Shown here: in pieces, positions 6,530-6,562 of the stretch
How positions within the stretch are numbered: position 1 is the first letter of the stretch
How the letters are laid out: every line of letters starts with the position of its first letter
Notes under the pieces: model-generated
Seen by the model: the letters and a program-made list of their open reading frames with translations, nothing else
What the model was told of the DNA's origin: nothing
Database searches by the model: none
Program-made: the position numbers and the translations under genes
Assembly (NCBI GenBank): GCA_900555525.1
Contig: USLP01000079.1
Location: 1-6,562, forward strand
Direction: 5' to 3'
Length of the DNA stretch: 6,562 nucleotides
From: an uncultured Eubacteriales bacterium
GTDB taxonomy: Bacteria; Bacillota; Clostridia; UMGS1840

Positions 6530-6562
6530 AGGGCAGCCGAGAAAATCGACTGCCCTTTTTCT
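6530..6562 (+). terminator. Rho-independent terminator after the membrane protein gene
   Basis: AGGGCAGCCGA (6530-6540) pairs with TCGACTGCCCT (6546-6556) around a GAAAA loop: an 11-pair stem with one C-A mismatch. It runs into TTTTT then CT at the window end. It lies 24 bases after the TAA at 6504-6506. The 23 bases between the stop and the stem hold nothing else recognisable. Confidence 0.9.

Overview
The window looks like chromosome of a low-to-moderate GC Gram-positive bacterium, most likely a gut-type clostridium. Reasons: strong GGAGG-type ribosome binding sites, Sec signal peptides with no sign of an outer-membrane system, and a membrane-anchored protein of a type I associate with Lachnospiraceae/Oscillospiraceae. 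No RNA gene, insertion sequence or CRISPR array was seen.

Positions 1-4418 (minus strand) are one uninterrupted reading frame of 1472 codons. It encodes a secreted RHS/YD-repeat protein and is still open at the left edge. It has a signal peptide, an N-terminal RHS entry motif, a long beta-rich region, about two dozen YD repeats and the beginning of the conserved RHS-core closing motif. The core end, the variable C-terminal (probably toxin) domain and any immunity gene lie beyond position 1. All plus-strand open frames over this stretch are antisense shadows.

Upstream on the same strand, 4423-5415 encodes a secreted, mostly helical 330-residue protein of unknown function. Its last codons contain the ribosome binding site of the RHS gene, four bases separate the two genes, and its own start overlaps the stop of another minus-strand frame (5408 to about 5620). 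The three frames look like a translationally coupled operon whose secreted products may act together.

Positions 5610-6506 (plus strand) encode a single-pass membrane protein resembling the orphan or anti-sigma-factor-like proteins usually found beside ECF sigma factors. It is followed by a good rho-independent terminator (6530-6562).

The most striking structural point lies near 5610-5625. The minus-strand operon loses its 5' gene part there, and the plus-strand gene begins there without a ribosome binding site, promoter or sigma-factor partner. Both genes appear cut at the same point, as expected of a recombination junction or a chimeric assembly. No promoter for the RHS operon is visible in the window.
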